64,000 nucleotides of DNA, taken from positions 43,929 through 107,928 of the forward strand of contig NZ_JADBGF010000002.1 of assembly GCF_014873495.1 (NCBI RefSeq), in the 5' to 3' direction. Position numbers and translations under genes: made by a program. Below are positions 23,989 through 32,486 of this stretch, piece after piece. Each line of letters begins with the position of its first letter. The stretch's first letter is position 1. A model generated the notes under the pieces. That model had not been told where the DNA came from. It saw nothing but the letters and a program-made list of their open reading frames with translations, and searched no databases. The DNA is from Streptomyces stelliscabiei. Lineage in GTDB: Bacteria > Actinomycetota > Actinomycetes > Streptomycetales > Streptomycetaceae.

Positions 23989-24341
23989 ACGAGATCTCCT
24001 TGCGGGTCGAGGGAGCGGGCAGCCCAGATCAGGCGCATCCCGGCGTTGTCGGTGATCAGGGCGGCGGCCTCGTGCAGCGGGCAGGAAGCGTCGCCGTCGC
24101 GGTCGGGCTCGATCTGTTCGGCTCGCTTCGCGGCGGCGGTGAGCAGCTGCGCGACGGACGCCATGAACCCGCCGGGCGGGTCGGTGTCCTCGGACAGTTC
24201 GCGCAGGATCGCGGCAAGCTGCGCCTGGTCGACGTCGTTGGCGCTCAGGTCGTCCTCGATCTGCTGGAGGGCGAGCTGGGCGATGCCGACCGAGGCGCGG
24301 ATGCGTTCCAGGCGGGTGCGGGCCTGCGCGGTCGCCGTCAC
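23985..24341 (-). CDS. Hypothetical helical protein of the transfer array
   Basis: A 118-residue, mostly alpha-helical soluble protein (ARTRLERIRASVGIAQLALQ, QLAAILRELSEDTD). Coupled by four-base overlaps to the Pycsar-TM-like gene before it and the kinase after it. No family recognised. The conserved neighbourhood suggests it belongs to the plasmid transfer module. Confidence 0.65.
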   Translation of the reverse strand: MTATAQARTRLERIRASVGIAQLALQQIEDDLSANDVDQAQLAAILRELSEDTDPPGGFMASVAQLLTAAAKRAEQIEPDRDGDASCPLHEAAALITDNAGMRLIWAARSLDPQGDLV

Positions 24342-24802
24342 AGCGCGAGGCTGGCGGCGGCCAGCGCGAGCAGGGCCAGGGCGGCGAGGGACAGGTCGAC
24401 CGCGCGCCGCAAGAGGGTGAACTTCCGTACGGCGAGGACGGACAGGACCCGGATGCTGGCGGCGCGGTTGTCGCCGACCATGCAGCCGCGGATCTCGTCT
24501 TCGTCCAGGCGCGCCCAGTGCGGGAAAGACGCCTTGTCGTCACCGCGCAGGCGGGGCCTGACGACCAGAAGCAGCAGCACGGCGGCCGCGCCCAGGGCGA
24601 GGACGGCGAGCGCGCCGAAAACCTTCGTCACAGGCGGCAGGTCCTTGTCGGCGACGGACGCGAGGCCGGCGAGGACGGCTCCGTTGAAGGCGAGCAGTAA
24701 GGACGACTTGCCGTCCGTTCGTCCGATCTCGTTGACGATGGAGGCGCAGGCGGTGTCCAGGTTCTTGTCGGTGGCGGTGTCGGGGGCCGTGAAGGTCGTC
24801 AT
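24338..24802 (-). CDS. Pycsar-TM-like (DUF5706-type) membrane protein
   Basis: A 154-residue protein with three predicted membrane helices (33-51, 60-82, 134-154). The first is preceded by GRTDGKSSLLLAFNGAVLAG, the signature of the PycTM effector fold: a charged D-x-K followed by a polar membrane helix. In Pycsar defence such proteins respond to cCMP/cUMP and disrupt the membrane, and a class III cyclase is their partner. No such cyclase lies adjacent. In Streptomyces mobile elements these genes occur commonly within transfer modules, so a transfer-linked role is equally possible. The start at 24802 has GGGAGA upstream. Confidence 0.75.
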   Translation of the reverse strand: MTTFTAPDTATDKNLDTACASIVNEIGRTDGKSSLLLAFNGAVLAGLASVADKDLPPVTKVFGALAVLALGAAAVLLLLVVRPRLRGDDKASFPHWARLDEDEIRGCMVGDNRAASIRVLSVLAVRKFTLLRRAVDLSLAALALLALAAASLAL

Positions 24803-24882
24803 GCTGGGTTTCTCCCGATCTCGAAGGGGTGAGGGAGTGGGCGGCCGGCCTTTGCCGGTGCTGCGGCCGCCCGGGTGTGTGG

Positions 24883-24913
24883 CCCCGTCCCGGCCTGCGT
24901 GGCCGGGACGGGG
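24883..24913 (-). terminator. Intra-array hairpin
   Basis: A 13-bp perfect stem (24883-24895 with 24901-24913) and 5-nt loop, immediately 3' of the zinc-binding protein gene. Classic terminator geometry. Confidence 0.65.
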
Positions 24914-24921
24914 TTCGCGGC

Positions 24922-25386
24922 TCACGCGACCAGCAGGTGAGTGCCGGACGTCGTGGGGGCGAGGTAGCTGCTGGGGTCCGCGGGAGTGCCGTCGAAGCAC
25001 TCCAGGCAGCACCCGAGCTTCTTGGAGAGGCAGATGTAAAAACGCCTCCGGCAGTCGCCGCAGGTCTGCCGAGCTGCCATCGCCCGGTCCAGGGCCCATT
25101 CCTGAGCGAGCGTCGGCACGCGCTTGGGCACGGCCAGGTCGACACGGAGCAGGAAGCCCCTGGTGGGGTGGATGCACGACCACTGCGGCCGGTAGGAGCA
25201 CCACTTACAGCGCAAGATCGCGACCGGACCGTCGTTGCCGCCCGGGCTGAGGTTCATGTCCCGTAACTGGCGCCGGGTGACCAGGCCTTCGGGGACGGCG
25301 CCGCGGTCGTACTCCGGCAGGAGCGCGTCGCTGCGCGGCACGCGCTTCACCTCGCGGCGGCGCCCCTTCTTCCGGGGGCGGGGCAT
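24922..25386 (-). CDS. RRQxL-motif zinc-binding protein
   Basis: A 154-residue basic protein. An N-terminal basic patch (MPRPRKKGRRREVKRVPRSD) is followed by TRRQLRDMNLSPGG, the RRQ(R)L motif found in a family of actinomycete plasmid and integrative-element proteins. A first zinc pair follows in RCKWCSYRP, a second in CGDCRRRFYICLSKKLGCCLEC. Probably nucleic-acid-associated. The start at 25386 is chosen over the long open frame to 25878, which is proline/arginine-rich shadow sequence. Confidence 0.75.
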   Translation of the reverse strand: MPRPRKKGRRREVKRVPRSDALLPEYDRGAVPEGLVTRRQLRDMNLSPGGNDGPVAILRCKWCSYRPQWSCIHPTRGFLLRVDLAVPKRVPTLAQEWALDRAMAARQTCGDCRRRFYICLSKKLGCCLECFDGTPADPSSYLAPTTSGTHLLVA

Positions 25387-25530
25387 CACCTGCTCCAGGC
25401 GCCGGGCAGCCGGTCGGGGCGGTGCGGGTAGCGGGGGCCGGGACGCTGCGGGCGAGGCCGGCCGATGCGGCGGCGTGGGCGGGGGATGAGCACGAGTGAT
25501 CTCCTCCAGCGGGTTGGGTGGGCAACACAC

Positions 25531-25564
25531 CGCGCCCGCCGACGTCGGTTCGTCGGCGGGCGCG
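25531..25564 (-). terminator. Intra-array hairpin
   Basis: A 13-bp perfect stem (25531-25543 with 25552-25564), 3' of the membrane-protein gene ending at 25647 and 5' of the RRQxL gene. Confidence 0.6.
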
Positions 25565-25646
25565 GGAGACGGTGAGGCGGCTGGCCGGGCGGCCTGTACG
25601 GTCCTCGCCCGGTGCGGGGCGGGCGAGGACCAGGCAGGGCGTCGGG

Positions 25647-26456
25647 TCAGTGCTGGAGCCGGTGGACGTTGTCCGGTTCGTCGTCCAGGCCGTCGTGGAC
25701 GGGGACGGGCTGCGGCGGGATGTGGATCTCGGGGCGGATGTCGATCTGGGGCTGGAAGCCCGTGTGGATGACCGGGCGCAGGCCCAGCCCGCGCAGGGCG
25801 ACGGTGGAGGCCATGGTCCAGAGCAGGACGGCGATCCCGGTGGCGATGGTGCGGCCGTCGTCGGGGGAAGCGGACCACACGGCGCCGACGCTGGCCGTCC
25901 CCCAGAGGGTCCAGGTGATGCGGGCGCCGGTGCTTCCGGCGAACCCTCCGATCAGCCCGAACAGTCCGGTGAGCTGCCAGAAGGCGTAGACGGCGGATCC
26001 GCTGACGGCGAGGCCGGGGCCGGTATGCCGAGCGATGTAGGAGCGGATCGGGTTGTCGATGACGGCCCAGAAGCCGTTGGAGGTCTCGGCTGCGGCCTGC
26101 GTCGTCGGCGTCGCGGTGACCAGCCGGTCGGCCACGGCGGAGACGATGTCACCTGCGGTGTCCAGCAGGACGATGAACGCGCACACCCCGGCCAGGATGA
26201 GCACTGCCTTGATCCAGTTGGCCATCTTGTGCCAGCCGACCTGCCGGGCTTGGAACACCTCTTCCCACCGCTCGTACAGGAAACCGCCCTGCTCCCAGGA
26301 CGCATCCCACGCCTCGCGCAGCCGGGCGAAGCGCTTGGCGCCGGGGGCCTTGTCCCGGCCAGTGACCGGCGGCTCGGGAGTCTGGTCGAACAGGTCGAAG
26401 AAGCTCGGGCTGTTCGGGCTGGGCTGGCCGTTGACGGGCTTGTCGTCGGACTGCAT
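25647..26456 (-). CDS. Integral membrane protein of the transfer module
   Basis: A 269-residue protein. The N-terminus is polar with an aromatic stretch (FDLFDQTPEPP, then EAWDASWEQGGFLYERWEEV). It has four to five hydrophobic segments: WIKAVLILAGVCAFIVLL (about 80-98), YAFWQLTGLFGLIGGFAG, ITWTLWGTASVGAVW and ATGIAVLLWTMASTVALRG. The cytosolic tail has repeated PQIDIRPEIHIPPQPVPV. No named family recognised. Its place between the DUF6197 and zinc-protein genes, near the FtsK-like ATPase, suggests a membrane component of the conjugation apparatus. Confidence 0.65.
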   Translation of the reverse strand: MQSDDKPVNGQPSPNSPSFFDLFDQTPEPPVTGRDKAPGAKRFARLREAWDASWEQGGFLYERWEEVFQARQVGWHKMANWIKAVLILAGVCAFIVLLDTAGDIVSAVADRLVTATPTTQAAAETSNGFWAVIDNPIRSYIARHTGPGLAVSGSAVYAFWQLTGLFGLIGGFAGSTGARITWTLWGTASVGAVWSASPDDGRTIATGIAVLLWTMASTVALRGLGLRPVIHTGFQPQIDIRPEIHIPPQPVPVHDGLDDEPDNVHRLQH

Positions 26457-26522
26457 GCGGGGCGTCTCCCTCGCTCGGGCGGCTGTGGTGGGCGGGTTGT
26501 GCGCAGGCCGGACGGCCTGGCC

Positions 26523-26550
26523 CGCACCCGACCGCGAGGGTTCGGGTGCG
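26523..26550 (-). terminator. Intra-array hairpin
   Basis: A 9-bp perfect stem (26523-26531 with 26542-26550) between two minus-strand genes. Confidence 0.5.
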
Positions 26551-26575
26551 AGGCAGGTGGTCCGGAGAGCTGGGG

Positions 26576-27130
26576 TCAGAGGCCGCGGGCGTCGGCGAGG
26601 CCAGCGGCCTGGTCGAGCATTCGCATCGGGACGCGGCCGGAGCCGTGTGCGTCGTTGAAGGACGGCACGGAGTCGACGTCGTCGCCGAACTTGCGGCGGA
26701 TCGCGTCCAGGACCACGGAGGCCGCGCTGGCCTCCAGGCCGCTGTCGCCGCGGGCCTCGATCCGGATGGCCCCGAGCATGCAGCGAGCTCCGTCTTCGTC
26801 GACCAGGGCGTCCTTGCACCAGCCGCCGGTGAGCAGCCGGTGGTGAGCGCGTTGCAGAAGGTCCGCGACCGGGGTCGGGTAGGACTGCTGCGGCGGCGGC
26901 TGGAGCGTCGGGGTCAGCGGGACGGTGACGACGTCGGCCAGGTCCACGGGCTCGGTGTCGATGTGCGCCGTGTTGACCTCGTAGGCGACCTTGGCTTCGT
27001 CCAGCCGCACGGTCATCGCCGCGTTGATGAACGCCATGCGTTCCTCGAGGGACAGTGCCGTCGGCGGCGCTGGAGCTGCGGGGATCGGGGCGGTCTGGTC
27101 TATGGCGGGGGCGGGGTGGGTCTGGGGCAT
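26576..27130 (-). CDS. DUF6197-family protein
   Basis: A 184-residue protein with a proline-rich N-terminus and a C-terminal domain reading VADLLQRAHHRLLTGGWCKD, then DEDGARCMLGAIRIEA. The GWCxx...CxLGA pattern is that of DUF6197, a small domain common in Streptomyces phages and mobile elements. Function unknown. It is flanked by hairpins on both sides, so it may be transcribed as its own unit. Confidence 0.7.
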   Translation of the reverse strand: MPQTHPAPAIDQTAPIPAAPAPPTALSLEERMAFINAAMTVRLDEAKVAYEVNTAHIDTEPVDLADVVTVPLTPTLQPPPQQSYPTPVADLLQRAHHRLLTGGWCKDALVDEDGARCMLGAIRIEARGDSGLEASAASVVLDAIRRKFGDDVDSVPSFNDAHGSGRVPMRMLDQAAGLADARGL

Positions 27131-27143
27131 CGGGGCTCCTGGG

Positions 27144-27183
27144 GGCGTCGAAGGCGCGGGGGTGGGTGGCGGCCTTCGACGCC
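27144..27183 (-). terminator. Intra-array hairpin
   Basis: A 12-bp perfect stem (27144-27155 with 27172-27183) just 3' of the small membrane-protein gene ending at 27199. Confidence 0.55.
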
Positions 27184-27198
27184 GGCGGCCGGGCGTGG

Positions 27199-27387
27199 TC
27201 AGAAGCTGGAGAGCCAGCCGGTGACGGTGCTGATCGCGTCGGTGATGGTGGGCGCGGCACCAGTGAAGGCGAGGAAGAAGCCGAACCCGGCGCAGGCCAG
27301 GGCGGGCCCGAGGCGTACGTAGCCGCCCCGGATGAGGACGAAGACGACGATGCCGAGCAGGACGACGGCGGAGATCGATACGGCCAC
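27199..27387 (-). CDS. Small two-helix membrane protein (62 aa)
   Basis: A 62-residue protein, almost entirely two hydrophobic helices: AVSISAVVLLGIVVFVLI and PALACAGFGFFLAFTGAA, joined by a short basic loop (RGGYVR). A GGAAGGACAC Shine-Dalgarno-like stretch precedes the ATG. It is directly downstream of the FtsK-like translocase, fitting a small accessory membrane component of plasmid transfer; inferred from context. Confidence 0.65.
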   Translation of the reverse strand: MAVSISAVVLLGIVVFVLIRGGYVRLGPALACAGFGFFLAFTGAAPTITDAISTVTGWLSSF

Positions 27388-27414
27388 GAGCGATGTGTCC
27401 TTCCAGGTGAGAAC

Positions 27415-27441
27415 AGGGCCCGGCCAGTGCGGCCGGGCCCT
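27415..27441 (-). terminator. Hairpin terminator after the FtsK-like gene
   Basis: An 11-bp perfect GC-rich stem (27415-27425 with 27431-27441) with a 5-nt loop, 28 bases 3' of the translocase stop. Confidence 0.7.
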
Positions 27442-27468
27442 GCGAGGGTGGAGCGGTGCGGGGCGGGG

Positions 27469-29565
27469 TCAGACGCCGGAGAGGTTCTTGATGGCCTCCA
27501 GCGCCTGGCGGGGGGAGGTGACCGCGTCGCGGCGCGCGGCGGACTTCCCGCCGCGGCGCTTGCCGCCGCCCTTCTTGGGCGCGTCGTCGTCGCCGTCCTC
27601 GTCATCGGGTTCGTCGCCGAACTCGCCGGGCCGGGGCGGCTCGGTCCAGTCGAACCACAGGTCCCGCGCTTCGAGCTCGCGGATCTCGTAGTCGGTGAGG
27701 GTGGCGATGGTGTCGGGGAAGTAGTCGTCCAGGCCGGCCTTGAAGTCCATGAACAGCGTGCGCAGGACCTCGGGCTGCTTGGCTTCGACGATCCAGCCAG
27801 CGCCGCCGGTGTTGGAGTTGGAGGGCGGCTCGGGCTCGCCGCGCATCACCCGGTCGATCCGGCCCGCCTCTTCCGGGGAGAAGGAGCGGGGGAGCGGGTC
27901 GGGCGTGTGCTCGGACGGGATACCGAGGGCCTTGAACATGTCGCCGACCTTCTTGGGCGCCACCTTCAGCACGACCGGGATGCAGTTCTCCCGGAGGTTC
28001 TCGCACAACAGCTGCGTGAACCCGTCCTGCACGTAGATGGACTGGCCGGCCACCTTGATGCCGATGCCGTACTTGCGGCCCTTGACCGACACCTTCTCGG
28101 CAAGGTCCATGATCTCCGCTCCGTAGTCGCCGTGGCGGGCAGCGGAGAGGAACTCATCCAGGTAGGCGGACAGCATCCGGTAGGGGCAGCCCGGCAGGTT
28201 GGGGTCCCAGTCGTAGACCTTTCCGTCCTCCCACGGCATCTCGCCGCGGATCTCCATCAGGGCGTCCAGCGCCCGCAGGAGCCGGATCATGTAGAGGGCG
28301 CCGACGCCGTAGCGGTCGGTGTACTCGCCCAACTTGGCGGCCTTCTCGTCCGGGGCTTCCGCCGCCAGCCAGACCACGGCGCCGAACAGGGCGTCGGCGG
28401 CGACGTGCAGGCCCATCAGCTGGGTCTTGCCGCCGCCGGACGGGGCGACGAACAGGCCGTGTGCTGCGCCCCGGTCGGTGTAGACGCGGTTGCGGGCGGG
28501 CTGGCCGTTGCCCAGGTAGCCGGTCACCCACCGGCCGTCCTTGTCCGGGGTGAGCAGTTCCCGCGTTGCGGGGAAGATCTGCGCCAGCGGGCTGGAGTCC
28601 CACAGGGAGACCAGGATCTGGTTGCCGTCGACGGTGACGAACAGTCGGCCTTCGTCGTACTTGGTCTTCAGCGCGGCCGCCAGGGCGTGCTGGTTGACGC
28701 GCGGCTCGCCCATCTCGTCGGGGACCTGGGCGATGTAGTGGGTGACCCGGCGAGCGTGGTCGCGGACCTCCTTGACGAACTGGGAGCCGGGCACCGGGCC
28801 GCTCGCGATCCGGTCGGCCCACCACTCGTGGGCGGTGGGGGCCTTGCGGCGCCGCTCGTTCGCGTCGGGGGTGACGTGGACTTCCTTCCAGCCGGGGCCG
28901 CCCTCCCGCCCGTACTGGCGGCCCACTTCCTTGATGTGCACGTCGGTGACGTCGACGCCGAACGCGGCGGCGACGACTTCCTCGGTGAGGCCGGAGATCG
29001 GCCGTCCTGCCTCGGAGGCGCGCAGCAGCAGCGACAGGTCGTGTCGCGTGCCCTCGTGCGGGGTGGCCTTGACGACGATGGTGCGGCCGGGCAGGCCGCG
29101 GTTCTCCCACAGCCAGCGCACCTGCTGGGTGAACTGGTCGGCGCCGTCGTCCGGGGACGCCTCGGGGGCGGCGGGCTGCAGCTGCGGCGCGGGGGCCGGG
29201 GCGGCGAGGGCGGGCCGGTGGCGACGGCGGGTGTGCCGGGAGAGCGGCAGGACCAGCAGACCGGCCGCCGCCCATCCGGCGGCGAGCAGGCCGTCCAGGC
29301 ACCACGGGCCCCAGCCGATCGTGTTCTTCGCGGCGATGTCGACGGCGGCGGCGAACACGAGCGGCGACCAGCGCAGGATCTTGCGGCCCGCGCCGGACTC
29401 GTCGCTCTTGTAGGCGAGGAACCAGCCGCCGACGCCGGCGGCGCCCGCCAGCTGCACGACCGTGTTGACGGGGCTGTCGGGGGAGAGGTTCGGGGCCGCG
29501 GCGAGGACCGGGGCGGCCAGGGTGTAGAGGGTGCGCTCCAGGGCGACGCTGCGCGGCACAGACAC
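27469..29565 (-). CDS. FtsK/SpoIIIE-like DNA translocase, TraB-type plasmid transfer protein
   Basis: A 698-residue membrane-anchored ATPase. N-terminal hydrophobic helices (about 30-50 and 68-108) precede a linker and an FtsK-type motor. The Walker A motif is FVAPSGGGKTQL (375-381) and the Walker B-like segment AYLDEFLSAA, followed by IGIKVAGQSIYVQDG. The C-terminal tail is acidic, then lysine-rich (PKKGGGKRRGGKSAARR). Streptomyces plasmids move double-stranded DNA with a single FtsK-like protein (TraB), and this is the only candidate motor seen in the window. It starts GTG at 29565 with AAGGAG upstream. Classical TraB ends with a winged-helix gamma domain binding clt repeats; here the tail looks basic and disordered instead. 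Confidence 0.85.
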   Translation of the reverse strand: MSVPRSVALERTLYTLAAPVLAAAPNLSPDSPVNTVVQLAGAAGVGGWFLAYKSDESGAGRKILRWSPLVFAAAVDIAAKNTIGWGPWCLDGLLAAGWAAAGLLVLPLSRHTRRRHRPALAAPAPAPQLQPAAPEASPDDGADQFTQQVRWLWENRGLPGRTIVVKATPHEGTRHDLSLLLRASEAGRPISGLTEEVVAAAFGVDVTDVHIKEVGRQYGREGGPGWKEVHVTPDANERRRKAPTAHEWWADRIASGPVPGSQFVKEVRDHARRVTHYIAQVPDEMGEPRVNQHALAAALKTKYDEGRLFVTVDGNQILVSLWDSSPLAQIFPATRELLTPDKDGRWVTGYLGNGQPARNRVYTDRGAAHGLFVAPSGGGKTQLMGLHVAADALFGAVVWLAAEAPDEKAAKLGEYTDRYGVGALYMIRLLRALDALMEIRGEMPWEDGKVYDWDPNLPGCPYRMLSAYLDEFLSAARHGDYGAEIMDLAEKVSVKGRKYGIGIKVAGQSIYVQDGFTQLLCENLRENCIPVVLKVAPKKVGDMFKALGIPSEHTPDPLPRSFSPEEAGRIDRVMRGEPEPPSNSNTGGAGWIVEAKQPEVLRTLFMDFKAGLDDYFPDTIATLTDYEIRELEARDLWFDWTEPPRPGEFGDEPDDEDGDDDAPKKGGGKRRGGKSAARRDAVTSPRQALEAIKNLSGV

Positions 29566-29587
29566 GGGGTTCTCCTTCGGGAGTGAC

Positions 29588-29623
29588 GATGGGCGGCCCG
29601 CCGTCGGTGGCGGGCCGCCCATC
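29588..29623 (-). terminator. Hairpin before the FtsK-like gene
   Basis: A perfect 15-bp stem (29588-29602 with 29609-29623) with a 6-nt loop, between the coiled-coil gene and the translocase. Likely terminator or attenuator. Confidence 0.7.
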
Positions 29624-29645
29624 AGGGGGTTTCAGTGGTTCGGGG

Positions 29646-30062
29646 TCAGTGGGCGAAGAAACCCGGCTTGGGGGTGCGCTCCTTGCGGCTGGAGCGGATG
29701 GTGTCCAGGCCCTCGTACAGCCGCGCGTGCCTGCGCCGCGCGTCGTGGGCGAGGCCGGACACCTCCTGGGCCGTCTCGTGGAGCTTCTTCACTTCGACGG
29801 CGGCGCCGCCCAGGGCGACGGACACCTGGTTGGTCATCTCGATGAACTTGCGGTCAAGTTCGGCGTTGGCGATGTCGACGGCCAAGCCCTCGGAGCGCTG
29901 GGCGTTCGTGCGCATGCCGCGCAGCAGCGCCTCGAGCTCGTTGCTGGCCAGGTCCATGGCCTGCCCCAGCACCTTGAGCTTCTGCTGGACGGCCTTGTAC
30001 CGGTTGTCGCCGTCCGTCTGGGCGGCGGCACCGCCGCCGGTGGTGGGCGCGAGGTCGCTCAT
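29646..30062 (-). CDS. Coiled-coil protein of the transfer module
   Basis: A 138-residue, almost wholly helical soluble protein (QQKLKVLGQAMDLASNELEA, VEVKKLHETAQEVSGLAHDA). Heptad-like repeats suggest a rod or helical bundle. It sits directly upstream of the translocase and 15 bases after a disordered protein whose C-terminus is also a helical bundle, so the two may interact. No named family. Confidence 0.65.
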   Translation of the reverse strand: MSDLAPTTGGGAAAQTDGDNRYKAVQQKLKVLGQAMDLASNELEALLRGMRTNAQRSEGLAVDIANAELDRKFIEMTNQVSVALGGAAVEVKKLHETAQEVSGLAHDARRRHARLYEGLDTIRSSRKERTPKPGFFAH

Positions 30063-30077
30063 CAGCGGACCTTCTTC

Positions 30078-32333
30078 CTAGTCGTGGTGGGCGGCGGCGG
30101 AGGCGTTGGCCAGGCCCGCGTCGTCCATGGCCTGGATGTCCTCGCCGTAGACGCGGCCGACCGACATGGCGGCGAGGCGGGCGGCCTCCGAGGCGATCTC
30201 GCACTCGGTGGCGCACCGTTCGGCCAGTTGCTTCATGCGGGCCGCGGCGTCGGCCAGGTCCGTGATCTGGTCGACGACCTCGGTGGCGATGTTGTGGTCG
30301 CTGCCGAGGTCGGCCGCCATGTCCCGAAGGGCGTCGGCGACCTTGCCGAGTGCGATGGCCAGGTCCTGGGCGCGGTCCTTGTCGAGTGCGGCGGCGATCG
30401 CGATGTTCACGATCTCCATCAGGTACTCGCCGAAGGTGATGTCGGTCCGGTGCTTGGCCGCCATACCGGCCTGGCCCGACGCGGGCTTGTTGACCTCCGA
30501 TGCCACGGGGTCCTCCTGTGCAGTGGGTCGGCTGGTTCCGGGACGCTCGGTGTGGGGCTCCGGGGCGCGAGGGAGGCTCGCCGTGCTCGAGACGGTGGCC
30601 CCGAAGGGATCGGACGGGTCATCGACGACGACCGCGTCCCAGATGTCCTCCTCAGCCTCTTCGGACTTCGGGGGACGGCTGCTCCGACCGGGACTGTCCA
30701 CCGTGACCTTCAGGTCTTCGGGCCGAAGCCTTGAGGGCTCCTCCGGCTCAGGCGGGGTGGTGTCCTCGCCGGGCTTGGTGAAGAAGTCCTTGAGCTTCTC
30801 CTTGAAGGAGCGCTTGTCGTCGCTGTCACCCGAGTCCGGCGGGTCCTTGACGTCGTCGAGCTTGGGGCCGTCGTCCGCCCCGGTGCCGTCCTTGGCGTCC
30901 TTGTCGCCCGAGCCGTCGGACGGCTTCTCGCCGCTCTTCTTGCCGTCGTCCGGCTCCTTGGTCGCGGAGTCGTCCTTCGGGCCGTCAGAAGACGACTCAG
31001 GGTCGTCCTTGGTCATCTTCTTGGTGGTGGCCTCGGAGTCCTTGCCGCCGGTGGAGTCCTTGGCCTCACCGTCCTTCGCGGCCTTGTCCTTCTCGGCTGC
31101 GCGGCGCTTGTCCCAGCGGCGCTGCGCTTCCTCCGATACGGCCGCGCCCAGGGTGGTGCGGTCGTCGGCGGCCTTGGCGGCCTCCCGCTTCTCCTTCCTC
31201 GCGGCTTTCCGCTCGGCTTTCGCCCTGCGGCGTTCCTCGCGCGCCGCCTGGTTGGCGGCGCGGTCCTGGTCGCGGTCCTTACTGCGGTCGGTGAGGTTCG
31301 CGGCCTGGTCGGCGGCGCGCCGCTGCTGGCGGGCGGCCTGGCGGGCGGTGGCACGATCCTGGCGGCCGCGGGCACGTTCAGCCCGAGGGCTGGCGGCCGG
31401 CGAGTCCTTCGACCTACCGCCGTCGCCCTTCGAGCCGCCCTTGCCGGACCCGGAGCTGCCCGACCCGTTCTTGCCGCCGGGGCCGCCCGAACTGCCCTTG
31501 CCGGTACCGGACTTACCCGCACCGGAGCCGCCAGAGCCGTTCTGACGGCCTTTGGGGCCGCCGGACGACTCATTGCCCTTCGAGCCGCCCCCACGGCCGC
31601 CAGCGGAACGATCAGGGCCCTTCCCGGCGCCCTTGGGGGAGTTGCTGCCCCCAGAGCCTCGCCCGGAGCCGCCGGACCCGTTCGTGCCCGAGCCCCGGCC
31701 GCCGCCGGTTCCCCGGCCCGAGCCGCCGGAGCTGCCGCCGCCTCCGCGTGAGCCGCCCCCGCCGCCGGCCTTCGAGCGGCCGCCCTTGTCAGCGCCCAGG
31801 CCGGAGCTCGAGGACCGCGCCGCGTCGGCCTTGCCGCGCGCCGCCGTCTTGTCGGCCTTCGCTTTCATCTGCGCGGTGTGGAGCTTGGCGTTCTGCTCCA
31901 TCATCGCTGTTTCCTGGGCTGTGCGGGCTTCCAAAAGCGCTGCCTTGCGCGCTATTTCAGCCTCACGGAAGGGCGCTTCTCCAGCGTGCCGGTCCCGCGC
32001 CACTTCCAGCCGGTATTCCAGCCAGTCACCGAGGCGATCGGCGAGAGAACGAGGCTGCTCGTATTCGCCTTCCTCGTATTCTCCGTCGTCGGAATCCGGA
32101 GCGTCGGGCATTCCAGTTTCCCGCAGAGCAGTTTCCGGGGAAATAGGCCCGCGAATAGCCGGGAGTTCCATCGTCGTCTCTGCCGGGGACTCCGGAGGGA
32201 CAGGGCCACCGGAACCGCCGTCTGGCGGTTCGGAGAAAAACAGATCCCCACCGTCGGGGGCATCCGGCATTCCGCCGGAATCACTGCCCCGAGTGGGGAG
32301 GTTGATTACGTTGCTGTCGGTGTCGTCGGACAC
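30078..32333 (-). CDS. Large intrinsically disordered transfer-module protein
   Basis: A 751-residue protein. The N-terminus is acidic (TMELPAIRGPIS region), then a basic helical segment ends in AQMKAKADKTAARGKADAAR. About 150 residues of Gly/Ser/Lys low complexity follow (GGGGGSRGGGGSSGGSGRG and similar), then some 230 residues of mixed-charge sequence (KEKREAAKAADD, DGKKSGEKPSDGSG). The C-terminal ~110 residues are an ordered helical bundle (EYLMEIVNIAIAAALDKDRA onward). No enzymatic motif. The start is GTG 32333 with GGAGGAGGG upstream. The arrangement suggests a flexible tether or condensate-forming scaffold near the translocase. Confidence 0.75.
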   Translation of the reverse strand: MSDDTDSNVINLPTRGSDSGGMPDAPDGGDLFFSEPPDGGSGGPVPPESPAETTMELPAIRGPISPETALRETGMPDAPDSDDGEYEEGEYEQPRSLADRLGDWLEYRLEVARDRHAGEAPFREAEIARKAALLEARTAQETAMMEQNAKLHTAQMKAKADKTAARGKADAARSSSSGLGADKGGRSKAGGGGGSRGGGGSSGGSGRGTGGGRGSGTNGSGGSGRGSGGSNSPKGAGKGPDRSAGGRGGGSKGNESSGGPKGRQNGSGGSGAGKSGTGKGSSGGPGGKNGSGSSGSGKGGSKGDGGRSKDSPAASPRAERARGRQDRATARQAARQQRRAADQAANLTDRSKDRDQDRAANQAAREERRRAKAERKAARKEKREAAKAADDRTTLGAAVSEEAQRRWDKRRAAEKDKAAKDGEAKDSTGGKDSEATTKKMTKDDPESSSDGPKDDSATKEPDDGKKSGEKPSDGSGDKDAKDGTGADDGPKLDDVKDPPDSGDSDDKRSFKEKLKDFFTKPGEDTTPPEPEEPSRLRPEDLKVTVDSPGRSSRPPKSEEAEEDIWDAVVVDDPSDPFGATVSSTASLPRAPEPHTERPGTSRPTAQEDPVASEVNKPASGQAGMAAKHRTDITFGEYLMEIVNIAIAAALDKDRAQDLAIALGKVADALRDMAADLGSDHNIATEVVDQITDLADAAARMKQLAERCATECEIASEAARLAAMSVGRVYGEDIQAMDDAGLANASAAAHHD

Positions 32334-32434
32334 GCGACTCCCTCCTCCTGAGCTTGACAGTCGGCACCGGCCTCGCGTACACGCGCGCACGCCACGCGCG
32401 GCACGCGTCACGCGCGACACGCGTTGGGATCGCC

Positions 32435-32468
32435 GAAGGGCCGTCCCCGGGATCGGAGACGGCCCTTC
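32435..32468 (-). terminator. Intra-array hairpin
   Basis: An 11-bp perfect stem (32435-32445 with 32458-32468), 3' of the small basic gene. Between it and the next gene lies a stretch rich in repeated CACGCG (about 32370-32425), possibly a protein-binding or unstructured leader region. Confidence 0.6.
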
Positions 32469-32486
32469 GTGACGGGGCGTGTGGAG

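Noticed and set aside
27055..29586. An 843-codon plus-strand open frame
   Set aside because: Antisense shadow of the FtsK-like gene: valine/glycine/leucine-rich translation without motifs, while the minus strand has Walker motifs and an RBS.
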